From NCBI RefSeq assembly GCF_000813325.1, contig NZ_BBQE01000003.1: 64,000 nt of DNA. The stretch is one strand, 5' to 3'. The notes below the pieces were generated by a model that was not told where the DNA came from, made no database searches, and was given only the letters and a program-made list of their open reading frames with translations. The position numbers were made by a program, and so were the translations under genes. Within the stretch, counting starts at the first letter, position 1; each line of letters opens with the position of its first letter. This DNA is from Sulfurospirillum cavolei (lineage in GTDB: Bacteria; Campylobacterota; Campylobacteria; Campylobacterales; Sulfurospirillaceae). This document shows, one piece after another, positions 8,997 to 16,875 of the stretch.

Positions 8997-9031
8997 CAAT
9001 TTTAGCACATACCTCTTTGAGGAGAAGAAAA

Positions 9032-9607
9032 ATGACACAAAACGTTTCACGTTGTGGCTGGGTAAAACTAAGCGATCCTACTTATATCGCGTACCACGAT
9101 GAAGAGTGGGGAAAACCTCTGCATGATGATCGCGCTCTTTTTGAACTTTTTTGCTTAGAAACCCAATCGGCGGGGCTTAGTTGGCTCACCGTGCTTAAAA
9201 AACGCGACGGCTACCGTAAAGCGTTTGCCGATTTTGATCTTGAGAGCGTCGCTGGATTTGACGAAAAAGAGATCGAAACGATTTTACAAACGGGCGAGGT
9301 GATCAAAAGTCGCCCTAAGATCGAAGCGATCATCGCCAATGCACGTCTGTTTCAGCGCATCGTCCAAGAACAAGGCTCCATCGATGCTTACTTTTGGGAT
9401 TATGTCGGCGGCAAGAGCATTCTCAACGACGTAGAAGATTATAAAAACGCCGCCTGCACCTCCGTAATTTCGGATACCATCACCAAAGATCTGAAAAAAC
9501 GAGGCTTCAAATTTGTAGGCTCCACCACGATCTACGCGTTTATGCAAGCGTGCGGCATGGTGAACGACCACGAAAACAACTGTCGGTACAAACATCATGA
9601 CTTTTGA
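9032..9607 (+). CDS. tag: DNA-3-methyladenine glycosylase I
   Basis: Base-excision repair enzyme of 191 residues that removes 3-methyladenine from alkylated DNA. Family features are RCGWV at the N-terminus, YHDEEWGKPLHDDRALFE, the LSW motif with the helix-hairpin-helix region, and the C-terminal zinc ligands in DHENNC. The start is placed at the ATG at 9032 because GAGGAG (9019-9024) is correctly spaced; a TTG fifteen bases upstream in frame lies over that site and is rejected. The next gene overlaps its 3' end by 11 bases, so the two are translationally coupled. Confidence 0.95.
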   Translation: MTQNVSRCGWVKLSDPTYIAYHDEEWGKPLHDDRALFELFCLETQSAGLSWLTVLKKRDGYRKAFADFDLESVAGFDEKEIETILQTGEVIKSRPKIEAIIANARLFQRIVQEQGSIDAYFWDYVGGKSILNDVEDYKNAACTSVISDTITKDLKKRGFKFVGSTTIYAFMQACGMVNDHENNCRYKHHDF

Positions 9608-9956
9608 AATTTTAAACGATTACTGCCTCAGCCATATCGGAGCGATCAAAGAGTATCCTTTTGACGCAACGACCGCCGTTTATAAAGTCGGCAATAAAAT
9701 TTTTGCCCTGATCGACGAAGAAGCTCGACCGCCTCGTATCAATCTCAAATGCGACCCCTACTACGCCAAAGAGTTGCGCGAAATGTACGTAAGCGTCATT
9801 GCGGGTTACCATATGAACAAAAAGCATTGGAACACCGTGATTTGCGAAGGCGAAGTGGACGATGCGCTCATCCTTGAATGGATCGACGATTCGTACGAAC
9901 TTGTCTTTAGCTCGCTCTCTAAAAAAACGCAAACGTTCATTCGCAATTCACACTAG
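9597..9956 (+). CDS. MmcQ/YjbR family DNA-binding-like protein
   Basis: Small cytoplasmic protein of 119 residues with the family pattern: an N-terminal helix, then FDATTAVYKVGNKIFAL, LKCDPYYAKELREMY, and GYHMNKKHWNTVIC. Members resemble a double-wing DNA-binding fold, but no process is assigned to most of them. It overlaps tag by 11 bases and is followed 10 bases later by the YciI-like gene, so the three probably form one transcript. Confidence 0.88.
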   Translation: MTFEILNDYCLSHIGAIKEYPFDATTAVYKVGNKIFALIDEEARPPRINLKCDPYYAKELREMYVSVIAGYHMNKKHWNTVICEGEVDDALILEWIDDSYELVFSSLSKKTQTFIRNSH

Positions 9957-9966
9957 GAGTTTTTTT

Positions 9967-10257
9967 ATGTTTATTATCTTTGTAACCTACCAAAAACCTC
10001 TCGAAGAGGTCGATGCGCATCTTGAAGCACACATCGCATTTCTCAAAGAAAACTATGCCAAAGGCACTTTCTTAGCTTCCGGACGACAAAATCCTCGTAC
10101 GGGCGGGATTATTTTAGCGCGTGCGTCTTCCAAACAAGAGATTGAAGCGTTGGTAACGCACGATCCTTTTTACGTTCATCGCGTAGCAACCTACACGGTG
10201 ACCGAATTTATACCTTCTATGACCGCGCCCGAGCTGACTTTTTTGGCCGACTGCTAA
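9967..10257 (+). CDS. YciI family protein
   Basis: Small protein of 96 residues with a ferredoxin-like fold. The family features are an early FVTYQKPLEEVDAHLEAHIAFLKENYAKG, the SGRQNPRTGGIIL core and the DPFYVHRVATYTVTEF tail. The His in EAHI and the Asp in HDPF are the usual putative catalytic pair. The start is the ATG at 9967 behind AGGAG at 9955-9959. Upstream in-frame codons overlap the previous gene and lack a ribosome-binding site. Third gene of the tag operon. Confidence 0.9.
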   Translation: MFIIFVTYQKPLEEVDAHLEAHIAFLKENYAKGTFLASGRQNPRTGGIILARASSKQEIEALVTHDPFYVHRVATYTVTEFIPSMTAPELTFLADC

Positions 10258-10277
10258 AAAAAACTTTGACATGTCAA

Positions 10278-10302
10278 AAGGGGAAAATACCGTTTTCCCT
10301 TT
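10278..10302 (+). terminator. probable terminator of the tag operon
   Basis: GGGAAAA and TTTTCCC face each other across a 5-base loop, with flanking A and T runs that extend the stem around one bulged G. It comes 20 bases after the YciI gene. The palindrome TTTGACATGTCAAA (10265-10278) directly precedes it. Confidence 0.5.
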
Positions 10303-10336
10303 ACCCTAGCATACCACTCAAACATAAGGAGAAACC

Positions 10337-11482
10337 ATGGTCGATTTTACCTACCACAACCCGACAAAAATAGAATTCGGCAAAGGCAAAGAAACCCTGA
10401 TCGGTACAGCCATCGCAAATGACACAATCCATAAAGTATTACTCTGCTACGGCAGTGAGCGCATCAAAAAAGACGGACTGTACGACACCGTGACCGCGCA
10501 CCTGAAAAAAAACGGCATCGCGTGGGTCGAACTCTCAGGCATCATCAGCAACCCCGTTCTCTCAAAAGTCAATGAGGGCATTGTTTTGGCAAAAAAAGAG
10601 AACGTTCAAGCCGTGCTTGCTATCGGTGGAGGCTCGGTCTTAGACAGTGCTAAAAGTATCGCCGCCGGAGCTTTGTATACAAGTGATGTTTGGGATTTTT
10701 TTATCCATAAAGCCGTGATCGAAAAAGCCCTGCCCGTCTATGCCATCATGACGCTTGCCGCAACGGGAAGCGAAATGAACGGCTTTGCGGTCGTTACCAA
10801 CGACGAAACACACCAAAAGTACAACATCGCCTCCATTCACGTCTACCCGAAGCTCTCCATTCTCAACCCAGAACTGACCCAAAGCGTACCCAAAAATTAC
10901 CTAGCCTATTCCGCGGTCGATATCATCGCGCACGTGATCGAAGGGTATTTGACCGCGAGCGTTCAACCGCATTTCCAATCGCGCATGGTTGAGGGCATCG
11001 TTCAAACCGTCATGGAAACCACGGAGATTTTACTCCAAAATCCACACGACTACAACGCACGTGCGGAATTTACGTGGGCGGCGACTCAAGCACTCAACGG
11101 CATCACAACGGCGGGGACTAACCCTTACGTTTTCCCCAACCACATGATCGAACACTCGCTCTCAGCACTCTTTAACATCGCGCACGGGGCGGGCTTAGCC
11201 ATCGTTATTCCTGCATGGATGCGCTGGTATCACACGCAAAATCCTGCGCAATTTGAGCGTTTTGCACAAACAATTTTTGGAAAAAACAGTGCGGAAGAAG
11301 GCATCAACGCGCTTAAAAGCTGGTTTGCTAAAATTGGCGCGCCCGTGAGTTTAAGCGAAGCGGGGATTCCTAAAGAGGCTATTGAAAAGATTGCTCAAAA
11401 TGTGTCAGAAGCGGCAGAGCGCCAAAGAGTCAGTCACATCTACAGCCAAAGCGTGATCGAAGAGATTTTACGCAACGCCTAA
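10337..11482 (+). CDS. iron-containing alcohol dehydrogenase (butanol dehydrogenase type)
   Basis: NAD(P)H-dependent dehydrogenase of 381 residues in the YqhD/BdhA branch, reducing aldehydes to alcohols. The nucleotide-binding motif GGGSVLDSAKSIA is near residue 97 and LAATGSEMNGFAVV near 140. The iron ligands are in AVDIIAHVIEGYL and in HMIEHSLSALFNIAHGAG. The Gly after GGGS and the Asp of VLDSAK agree with the NADPH-preferring group, although this is an inference. A good AAGGAG site precedes the ATG. It is a single-gene unit convergent with the DUF523 gene. Confidence 0.93.
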   Translation: MVDFTYHNPTKIEFGKGKETLIGTAIANDTIHKVLLCYGSERIKKDGLYDTVTAHLKKNGIAWVELSGIISNPVLSKVNEGIVLAKKENVQAVLAIGGGSVLDSAKSIAAGALYTSDVWDFFIHKAVIEKALPVYAIMTLAATGSEMNGFAVVTNDETHQKYNIASIHVYPKLSILNPELTQSVPKNYLAYSAVDIIAHVIEGYLTASVQPHFQSRMVEGIVQTVMETTEILLQNPHDYNARAEFTWAATQALNGITTAGTNPYVFPNHMIEHSLSALFNIAHGAGLAIVIPAWMRWYHTQNPAQFERFAQTIFGKNSAEEGINALKSWFAKIGAPVSLSEAGIPKEAIEKIAQNVSEAAERQRVSHIYSQSVIEEILRNA

Positions 11483-11483
11483 C

Positions 11484-11966
11484 TCAAAGGGGATCATTCC
11501 CCTTTGCATGCCAAAACGCTTCGGCTAAACAAAGCTCCTCTTCACTAAAAACCACGATGCCGCTCTCTTGCAAAAGCTTACATGTAATGCCCGAATCGTT
11601 CACGCGCGTGCTCGTAAACGTGCCGTCGTAGATAATGTCTTTGCCGCACGAGGGGCTTCTGGCTTTTAAAATCGCCATACACACGCCCTCAAGTTTTGCG
11701 ATGCGCAAGCTCTCTTTCGCCCCTTTTGAAAATGCCTCGCTTACGTCTTCGCCGATTCGATTGACGACACGGTTCGTTCCTTGGAGAACTTCGCAAGCAG
11801 GACGCGGGACGCTAAGTCCTCCGAGCACTTCGGGGCACAAAGGTACTAAAACGCCCTCGTCCTTCCACCGCTCCAAAATCGTTACATGTAATGCGTTATT
11901 GCCGCCGTCGTATTTCACGTTTTCGCCGAGCAAACACGCACTGATCAAAATCTTTCGTCGGCTCAT
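11484..11966 (-). CDS. DUF523 family protein
   Basis: Protein of 160 residues with the family signature SACLLGENVKYDGGNN near the N-terminus, PLCPEVLGGLSVPRPACE mid-protein and ARSPSCGKDIIYDG towards the C-terminus. The conserved Cys residues suggest metal or redox chemistry, but no function is established. It overlaps the start of the ClC gene by four bases (ATGA type), so the two are coupled. Two copies of TTACATGTAA lie within it (11578, 11882). Confidence 0.9.
   Translation of the reverse strand: MSRRKILISACLLGENVKYDGGNNALHVTILERWKDEGVLVPLCPEVLGGLSVPRPACEVLQGTNRVVNRIGEDVSEAFSKGAKESLRIAKLEGVCMAILKARSPSCGKDIIYDGTFTSTRVNDSGITCKLLQESGIVVFSEEELCLAEAFWHAKGNDPL
11485..11506. terminator. hairpin between convergent adh and DUF523 genes
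   Basis: CAAAGGGG / CCCCTTTG stem of 8 bases with a 6-base loop lies 3 bases past the dehydrogenase stop and inside the last codons of the DUF523 gene. Neither side has a T run, so strength is uncertain. Confidence 0.4.
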
Positions 11967-13363
11967 TTAAAATCGTCCTTGGCATTTTTAACTTGCCAGC
12001 GCAAGCGTTTATAGCGGAGGCGATTGCGCAGGCGCTTGACTTTATCGATGTCGCGCATATCGATGCTGATAGAGGTATCTTCTAAGTCGTTGCCTTTGCC
12101 GATCGTAATATTATCGGCTTTTCGCAGAGCCAACTTTTGCGACTGAAAAACGCTACGATGCCCCGTAATCAAGAAGGCGATTACCACGCTCAGTGCCGCG
12201 TAATTTGCCATATGCACGCCAAACAACTCCACTGCCATGATGATGGAAGCGATGGGAGAGTTGGTCGCACCCGCCAAAACACTGACAAACCCAAGCGCGG
12301 CAAAGAGTGCGACGTGATTGCCGCCGATGAGATCGCCAAACGCCGCACCGCTCGTCGCGCCCACGTAAAACAAAGGCGTAATAATACCGCCGCTTCCGCC
12401 TGAGCCTAAAGTAATCGCCGTAAAAAACGTTTTAAAAACAGCATCGTACCAATGCACGTTATCCGAAATCATCGGATTGGGGCTGAGGGCGTCTTTAATG
12501 GTCGCAAGACCGAGTCCTAAGTAGCTTTCCGAGAAAAAGTACGAAACGAGTGCCATCACCAGTCCCGCAACAAAGGCTTTCAGGTAACGATTGTACGGAA
12601 CGGCTTTGATGTACTCTTCGATTTTATTGACCGTCGTAATGAACAAATCGGCGATTAAGCCGAAAAAGACGCCTGCCAAAACGACATGTAAGATTAATGA
12701 AAAGTCTAAGTTAAACGAACGGTAGAAATTGATGTCGTAGTAATGGTATTTGACGCCTAACACCTGAGCCGTGATAAATGCCGCAAAACCGGAGATAAAC
12801 GAGGGCAAAAGAACATCGTACATAATCGCACCGATAATTAAGACCTCGATTCCGAAAATTGCCCCCGCGATGGGCGTACCGAATACCGAAGCAAAGCCCG
12901 CACTAATACCGCAAATGACAAGCTTTCGGCGGTCGGATTTAGAAAATTTGAGTAGGGTTGCGACAAACGAAGCCGCTCCCGCACCGATTTGCGCTCCCGG
13001 GCCCTCTTTGCCGACCGAACCGCCCGAAAAGATCGTCAGTACCGTTGCGACCAGTTTAACGGGGATCACCTTGGCATTGATGTAACCGTCGCGCTTATGC
13101 ACCGCTTCGATGACTTTCTCCGTACCGTGTCCCGTCGCATTTTGATCGAACGTTCGCACGATCCACGTCGTTAGCATCAACGCAAAGGGCAGTGTGAAAT
13201 AAAACGGAAACGGGAGTAAACTCCGCGTCTGTTCGGCAGTTGAAAGGATGTTCAAAAAGACGGAAATCAAGCCGCCGATCATAATGCCGACGGCAGAAGA
13301 AAGGAGCAACCATTTGGAGACGCTAAAAAAAATGACCGTTTGTTCAACGACATGTTTATTCAT
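11963..13363 (-). CDS. ClC-family chloride channel or chloride/proton antiporter
   Basis: Polytopic inner-membrane protein of 466 residues. The three chloride-selectivity segments are seen: GSVGKEGPGAQIG near residue 115 with the gating Glu, the GSGGSGGIITP region near residue 322, and a following Gly-rich segment. No CBS domains follow; the C-terminus is a short basic tail rich in Arg and Lys. Such transporters take part in acid resistance and ion balance. The gene is the first of a two-gene unit with DUF523. Confidence 0.9.
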   Translation of the reverse strand: MNKHVVEQTVIFFSVSKWLLLSSAVGIMIGGLISVFLNILSTAEQTRSLLPFPFYFTLPFALMLTTWIVRTFDQNATGHGTEKVIEAVHKRDGYINAKVIPVKLVATVLTIFSGGSVGKEGPGAQIGAGAASFVATLLKFSKSDRRKLVICGISAGFASVFGTPIAGAIFGIEVLIIGAIMYDVLLPSFISGFAAFITAQVLGVKYHYYDINFYRSFNLDFSLILHVVLAGVFFGLIADLFITTVNKIEEYIKAVPYNRYLKAFVAGLVMALVSYFFSESYLGLGLATIKDALSPNPMISDNVHWYDAVFKTFFTAITLGSGGSGGIITPLFYVGATSGAAFGDLIGGNHVALFAALGFVSVLAGATNSPIASIIMAVELFGVHMANYAALSVVIAFLITGHRSVFQSQKLALRKADNITIGKGNDLEDTSISIDMRDIDKVKRLRNRLRYKRLRWQVKNAKDDFK

Positions 13364-13379
13364 AAAAACTCTTTACGTT

Positions 13380-13402
13380 TGGGCTACTTTTATTATAGCC
13401 CA
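13380..13402 (-). promoter_or_regulatory. hairpin and -10 box between purT and the ClC gene
   Basis: TGGGCTA and TAGCCCA form a 7-base stem. On the minus strand it contains TATAAT (13397-13392), 29 bases before the ClC start codon. It may end the purT transcript, start the ClC transcript, or both. Confidence 0.35.
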
Positions 13403-13433
13403 CTTTTATAAATTTTTTATCAATACTAAAGCG

Positions 13434-14594
13434 TTATCCCACCATCGATGCGACAATTTCTCTCGCACGTTTTTTCGCCGCTTCCACTTCATCGAGCACC
13501 AATGCCACAGCCATTCTGCGCCCCACATGGCTCACAGGCTTCCCAAAAATACGTACATAGGAGTTTTTTGAAAATGCACTTTCAGGAATGGTGAGGGTTG
13601 GCACATGCTCTTCATTCATGCTTTTAAACGCTCCACTCGCACCCGCTCCATAAAACGTAAAATCAAGCGGCAAGCCCAAAACCGCTCTTACATGTAACGC
13701 AAATTCGCTCTGGCTTTGCGTGATCATCGTGACCATTCCCGTATCGTGCGGACGAGGACTGAGCTCACTAAAGTACACTTCATCATCTTTGACAAAAAAT
13801 TCCACACCAAAAAGTCCACGACCGCCCAAGCCGTCCGTCACCGCTTTTGCCATCATCTGCGCTTTGGCTAAGACTTCGGGTTTCATCGGCACGGGCTGCC
13901 AGCTCAGTACATAGTCGCCGTTTTCTTGGATATGCCCGATCGGTTCGCAAAAGACCGTCTCTTTGCCGTTGCGCACGGTCAAAAGTGTGATCTCATAGTC
14001 AAACGGCACAAACGCCTCAACGATCAGCTCACTTGCATCACCGCGCGCCTCTTTGGCAATCTCCCACGCTTTTTGAATGTCCGATTCGCTTTTGATGACA
14101 CTCTGACCATGCCCCGATGAGCTCATCACAGGCTTGACCACACACGGAATGCCGAGCACTTTCGTCGCTTCTTCTAAGGCTTCAAGCGTTTTCACAAAGA
14201 CATAGCCACTGGTTTTAAGCCCCAAGGTCTCCGCGGCAAATTCGCGAATGTTTTTGCGGTTCATCGTCTTTTTCACCGCGTCCGCATTGGGAATGACGCA
14301 AAAACCCTCTTTTTCCGCCTCAATCAACGCTTCGATGCTCAAAGCTTCCACTTCAGGCAAGATGAACGTCGGTTTTTCGAGACGAATCACCTCTAAAAGT
14401 TCCTCTTTGTTTTTCATGTTGATCACATAACTTCGATTGGCGACCAAGTGCGCAGGTGCTTTGGGGTATGAGTCCACCGCAACGGTTTCAATGCCCAAAC
14501 GTGAGGCTTCGATGACCACCTCTTTGCCCAGCTCGCCGCTTCCTACGAGCATGATTTTGGTGCTATTGCTTTTAAGGGGAGTTGTAAAGTGCAT
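13434..14594 (-). CDS. purT: formate-dependent phosphoribosylglycinamide formyltransferase (GAR transformylase 2)
   Basis: Purine biosynthesis enzyme of 386 residues that makes formyl-GAR from GAR, formate and ATP, so it does not need formyl-folate. ATP-grasp features are MLVGSGELGKEVVIEA at about residues 15-30, VVKPVMSSSGHGQS near 155, and FGVEFFVKDDEVYFSELSPRPHDTGMVT near 262-289. Length matches the family. It stands alone between a ClC gene downstream and a divergent small gene. TTACATGTAA occurs at 13688. Confidence 0.96.
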   Translation of the reverse strand: MHFTTPLKSNSTKIMLVGSGELGKEVVIEASRLGIETVAVDSYPKAPAHLVANRSYVINMKNKEELLEVIRLEKPTFILPEVEALSIEALIEAEKEGFCVIPNADAVKKTMNRKNIREFAAETLGLKTSGYVFVKTLEALEEATKVLGIPCVVKPVMSSSGHGQSVIKSESDIQKAWEIAKEARGDASELIVEAFVPFDYEITLLTVRNGKETVFCEPIGHIQENGDYVLSWQPVPMKPEVLAKAQMMAKAVTDGLGGRGLFGVEFFVKDDEVYFSELSPRPHDTGMVTMITQSQSEFALHVRAVLGLPLDFTFYGAGASGAFKSMNEEHVPTLTIPESAFSKNSYVRIFGKPVSHVGRRMAVALVLDEVEAAKKRAREIVASMVG

Positions 14595-14725
14595 GGGTTT
14601 CCTCTTTGTGTTAGTTTAGGAGATTTTACACAAAAGTGGTTTAAGAAATGAAAGAAGTCTAAATTTTATCGCTCTTGGTTGGATATACTGTTGAATGAAA
14701 AAATGTTTACATGTAAAGGTGAGTG

Positions 14726-15010
14726 ATGGATTTTTTACCTCAAATACTGCTGTTAAGTTCGCTCCTCGTTTTTGTCTATTTTTGGCTCAAACCGCGCACT
14801 AAAGCCAAACCAAGCCCTCAAAAACAAGAAGAGATTCGCCAGATGTACCGTGAACGACTGAAAACAGAACTCTCAGCCATCGACGATCCAAGCGAGCGCC
14901 AAAGCAAAAAAATCGCTCTACTCAAAGCATTTTCTAAAGAGTTAGAGTTCAACCTCTTTTTCGATAAAAACGATGTTCAAGCCTTGATGCAAGAGTTGGC
15001 AGGGTATTAG
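14726..15010 (+). CDS. small membrane-anchored protein of unknown function
   Basis: I do not recognise the family. The product has 94 residues: one N-terminal membrane helix (about residues 4-22, QILLLSSLLVFVYFWL), a basic Pro-rich stretch, then a helical soluble part ending in QALMQELAGY. Topology suggests an inner-membrane anchor with the tail in the cytoplasm. The start is the ATG at 14726; the adjacent GTG at 14723 is possible. Its leader contains TTACATGTAA at 14707, with AAAGGTGA right after it acting as ribosome-binding site. Confidence 0.65.
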   Translation: MDFLPQILLLSSLLVFVYFWLKPRTKAKPSPQKQEEIRQMYRERLKTELSAIDDPSERQSKKIALLKAFSKELEFNLFFDKNDVQALMQELAGY

Positions 15011-15041
15011 GCAATAATTTGAAAGTTTTTGCATTCCTTTC

Positions 15042-15761
15042 TCACTCTTGTTTTATAACTTCATAAGAGATAGGGTTTCTCCAACTTTGAGCACCTCTCC
15101 AAAAATCATCATATAAACACACCATTTGAGTAAAATCTACAGTTGCGATCACAATTGCTTTTTTATCAACAAAACTAAAAGTAAAATCTTTTACTTTACA
15201 TTTTTTAAAATAATTTGGTGTTAAATATTCATTATGTTCATTCAGGGCAAGAAATTTTATTTTCATTGCATTTTTACTCACATATAATTCATCAATAAAA
15301 TCTAATGGCACCTGAGCATTTGGATAACTAAGTTCCGTTAACCATTTTAAATAACCCTCATATACAATATATTTTATGCCTTTTTCATCCGATAAAACAT
15401 ACCAAAACGTTTTTTCACTCAACGGTGCGGCATAGGCATAAACATCTGTAATTGTAAAAACCGTTTTGCTTGAAATATATTGATTGATTTTTTCATCATA
15501 TAAACCAACAGAATGCAACGCCTCTAATTCTTTTTGAATTGCATCAACAATGGGAACTGTTGATGGATTTTTTCTCACTATATATACAATTGGTTGACTA
15601 AAGTGGAGAGTTTGACCTATTTTCTCATGATTTTTGTAATGTTTCTGATAGCTAATTGGTGTAATATCTACCCCATAAATCTTCAATCCATAAAAGAGTA
15701 TAACTATGGGAGTTACGATAAGCAAAAGAAGTCGAGCTTCTTTTTGTGATTTTTCACTCAT
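15042..15761 (-). CDS. hypothetical protein with one N-terminal membrane helix
   Basis: Not recognised. The 239-residue product has a hydrophobic helix at about residues 11-27 (LLLLIVTPIVILFYGL) and then a probably periplasmic domain rich in Lys, Tyr and Phe. The tail is WRNPISYEVIKQE. The gene and its upstream flank are notably AT-rich and have almost no CpG, unlike the adjacent genes, which suggests recent acquisition. It ends 31 bases from the convergent small membrane protein gene. No partner gene hints at a function. Confidence 0.7.
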   Translation of the reverse strand: MSEKSQKEARLLLLIVTPIVILFYGLKIYGVDITPISYQKHYKNHEKIGQTLHFSQPIVYIVRKNPSTVPIVDAIQKELEALHSVGLYDEKINQYISSKTVFTITDVYAYAAPLSEKTFWYVLSDEKGIKYIVYEGYLKWLTELSYPNAQVPLDFIDELYVSKNAMKIKFLALNEHNEYLTPNYFKKCKVKDFTFSFVDKKAIVIATVDFTQMVCLYDDFWRGAQSWRNPISYEVIKQE

Positions 15762-15974
15762 TTATATACTCCAATATATTAAAAACATTAAAGCATTATA
15801 CATAAATAAGAATTTTAGAATGAAATATTATTAGTATAGAGAAAACAATAGGACAGGGTAACTAGAAGCTTATTTTTAAAGAAGTAATTTGAAAATAAAG
15901 GGAAAAAGGAGATATGCAAGGGGAAATCCCTTGCATAAAGCACAAAAGTCTGAGCGACTCTTGCAATAAAACGA
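15762..15974. other. AT-rich spacer between the orphan gene and rpsI
   Basis: A gap of 213 bases. Its right half holds the rplM-rpsI terminator. The rest is very AT-rich, with no small gene that I can support, and it presumably contains the promoter for the orphan gene. Confidence 0.4.
15913..15937 (-). terminator. terminator of the rplM-rpsI operon
   Basis: Perfect 10-base stem TATGCAAGGG / CCCTTGCATA with a 5-base loop. On the minus strand it is followed by TCTCCTTTTT. It lies 38 bases after the rpsI stop. Confidence 0.85.
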
Positions 15975-16364
15975 TTAACGTTTTGAGAATTGTGAGCTAC
16001 GGCGCGCTTTTTTCTTACCGTATTTTTTACGCTCAACAACACGTGAGTCACGTGTCAATAAGCCGTGTGGTTTTAAGATCGCTCTAAAGTCTGCGTCCAT
16101 AGAAGCAAGTGCTTTAGAGATACCGTGGCGAAGTGCGTCAGCTTGTGCTGAGTAACCGCCACCTAATGTGTCAGCTTTGATGTCAAAACTTGTCTCTTGT
16201 TTTGTAAGAGCAAGGGGTTGACGAACACGTTTTTTAATGGTCTCATGACCACCAAGCCACGCTTCAAAATCAATACCATTCACAACAATGCTACCTTTAC
16301 CTGGAGTGACCCATACTTTAGCGATTGCTGTTTTTCTTTTACCGGTTGCGTATACTTTTGCCAT
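15975..16364 (-). CDS. rpsI: 30S ribosomal protein S9
   Basis: Ribosomal protein of 129 residues whose C-terminal tail reaches the P-site tRNA. It starts with MAKVYATGKRKTAIAKVW and ends with the typical KKARRSSQFSKR tail; GGGYSAQADALRHGISKAL lies mid-protein. It follows rplM after one base, the universal rplM-rpsI pairing, and is closed by a strong terminator. Confidence 0.98.
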   Translation of the reverse strand: MAKVYATGKRKTAIAKVWVTPGKGSIVVNGIDFEAWLGGHETIKKRVRQPLALTKQETSFDIKADTLGGGYSAQADALRHGISKALASMDADFRAILKPHGLLTRDSRVVERKKYGKKKARRSSQFSKR

Positions 16365-16365
16365 A

Positions 16366-16794
16366 TTACTTTACCTCTGCTTTAACTTGCGCTGTGTGAG
16401 GATGCTCACTACCGGCATAAACTTTTAGCTTTTTGATCATCTCTTTAGCAAGATTTGTTTTAGGTAACATGCCTCTTACCGCAAGTCTGTACAATTTTGC
16501 TGGGTTGCTGTTCAAAAGATCACCCAATTTTTCAGTTTTAACGCCACCGAAATATCCTGTGTGTCTGTGATACAATTTTGTGTCTAATTTTGTTCCACTA
16601 AACTCTACTTTTTCCGCATTGATGATGATAACGAAATCGCCACAATCAACGTTTGGAGTAAAATAAGGTTTATGTTTGCCTCTGAGCAGTGTTGCTACTT
16701 CTGTAAGGACTTTACCAAATCTCTTACCAGCAGCATCCACTACGATCCAGTCGCGTTTGACTTCGCTTGGCTTAATCGCAAGTGTTGCTTTCAT
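16366..16794 (-). CDS. rplM: 50S ribosomal protein L13
   Basis: Early-assembly ribosomal protein of 142 residues. Family features are DWIVVDAAGKRFGKVLTEVA, LRGKHKPYFTPNVDCGDFVIIIN, and LYRHTGYFGG-like and AVRGMLPKTNLAKEM motifs. It is first gene of the rplM-rpsI operon. A TATAAT box on the minus strand at 16880-16875, just inside the end of addA, could be its promoter. Confidence 0.98.
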   Translation of the reverse strand: MKATLAIKPSEVKRDWIVVDAAGKRFGKVLTEVATLLRGKHKPYFTPNVDCGDFVIIINAEKVEFSGTKLDTKLYHRHTGYFGGVKTEKLGDLLNSNPAKLYRLAVRGMLPKTNLAKEMIKKLKVYAGSEHPHTAQVKAEVK

Positions 16795-16875
16795 GTGTCA
16801 TAACCTTTGACGTATTTATTTAACGAAGTGCAAGTGTAATCAAATAATACTTAAATAACGCTGAAATTAAGTGTA

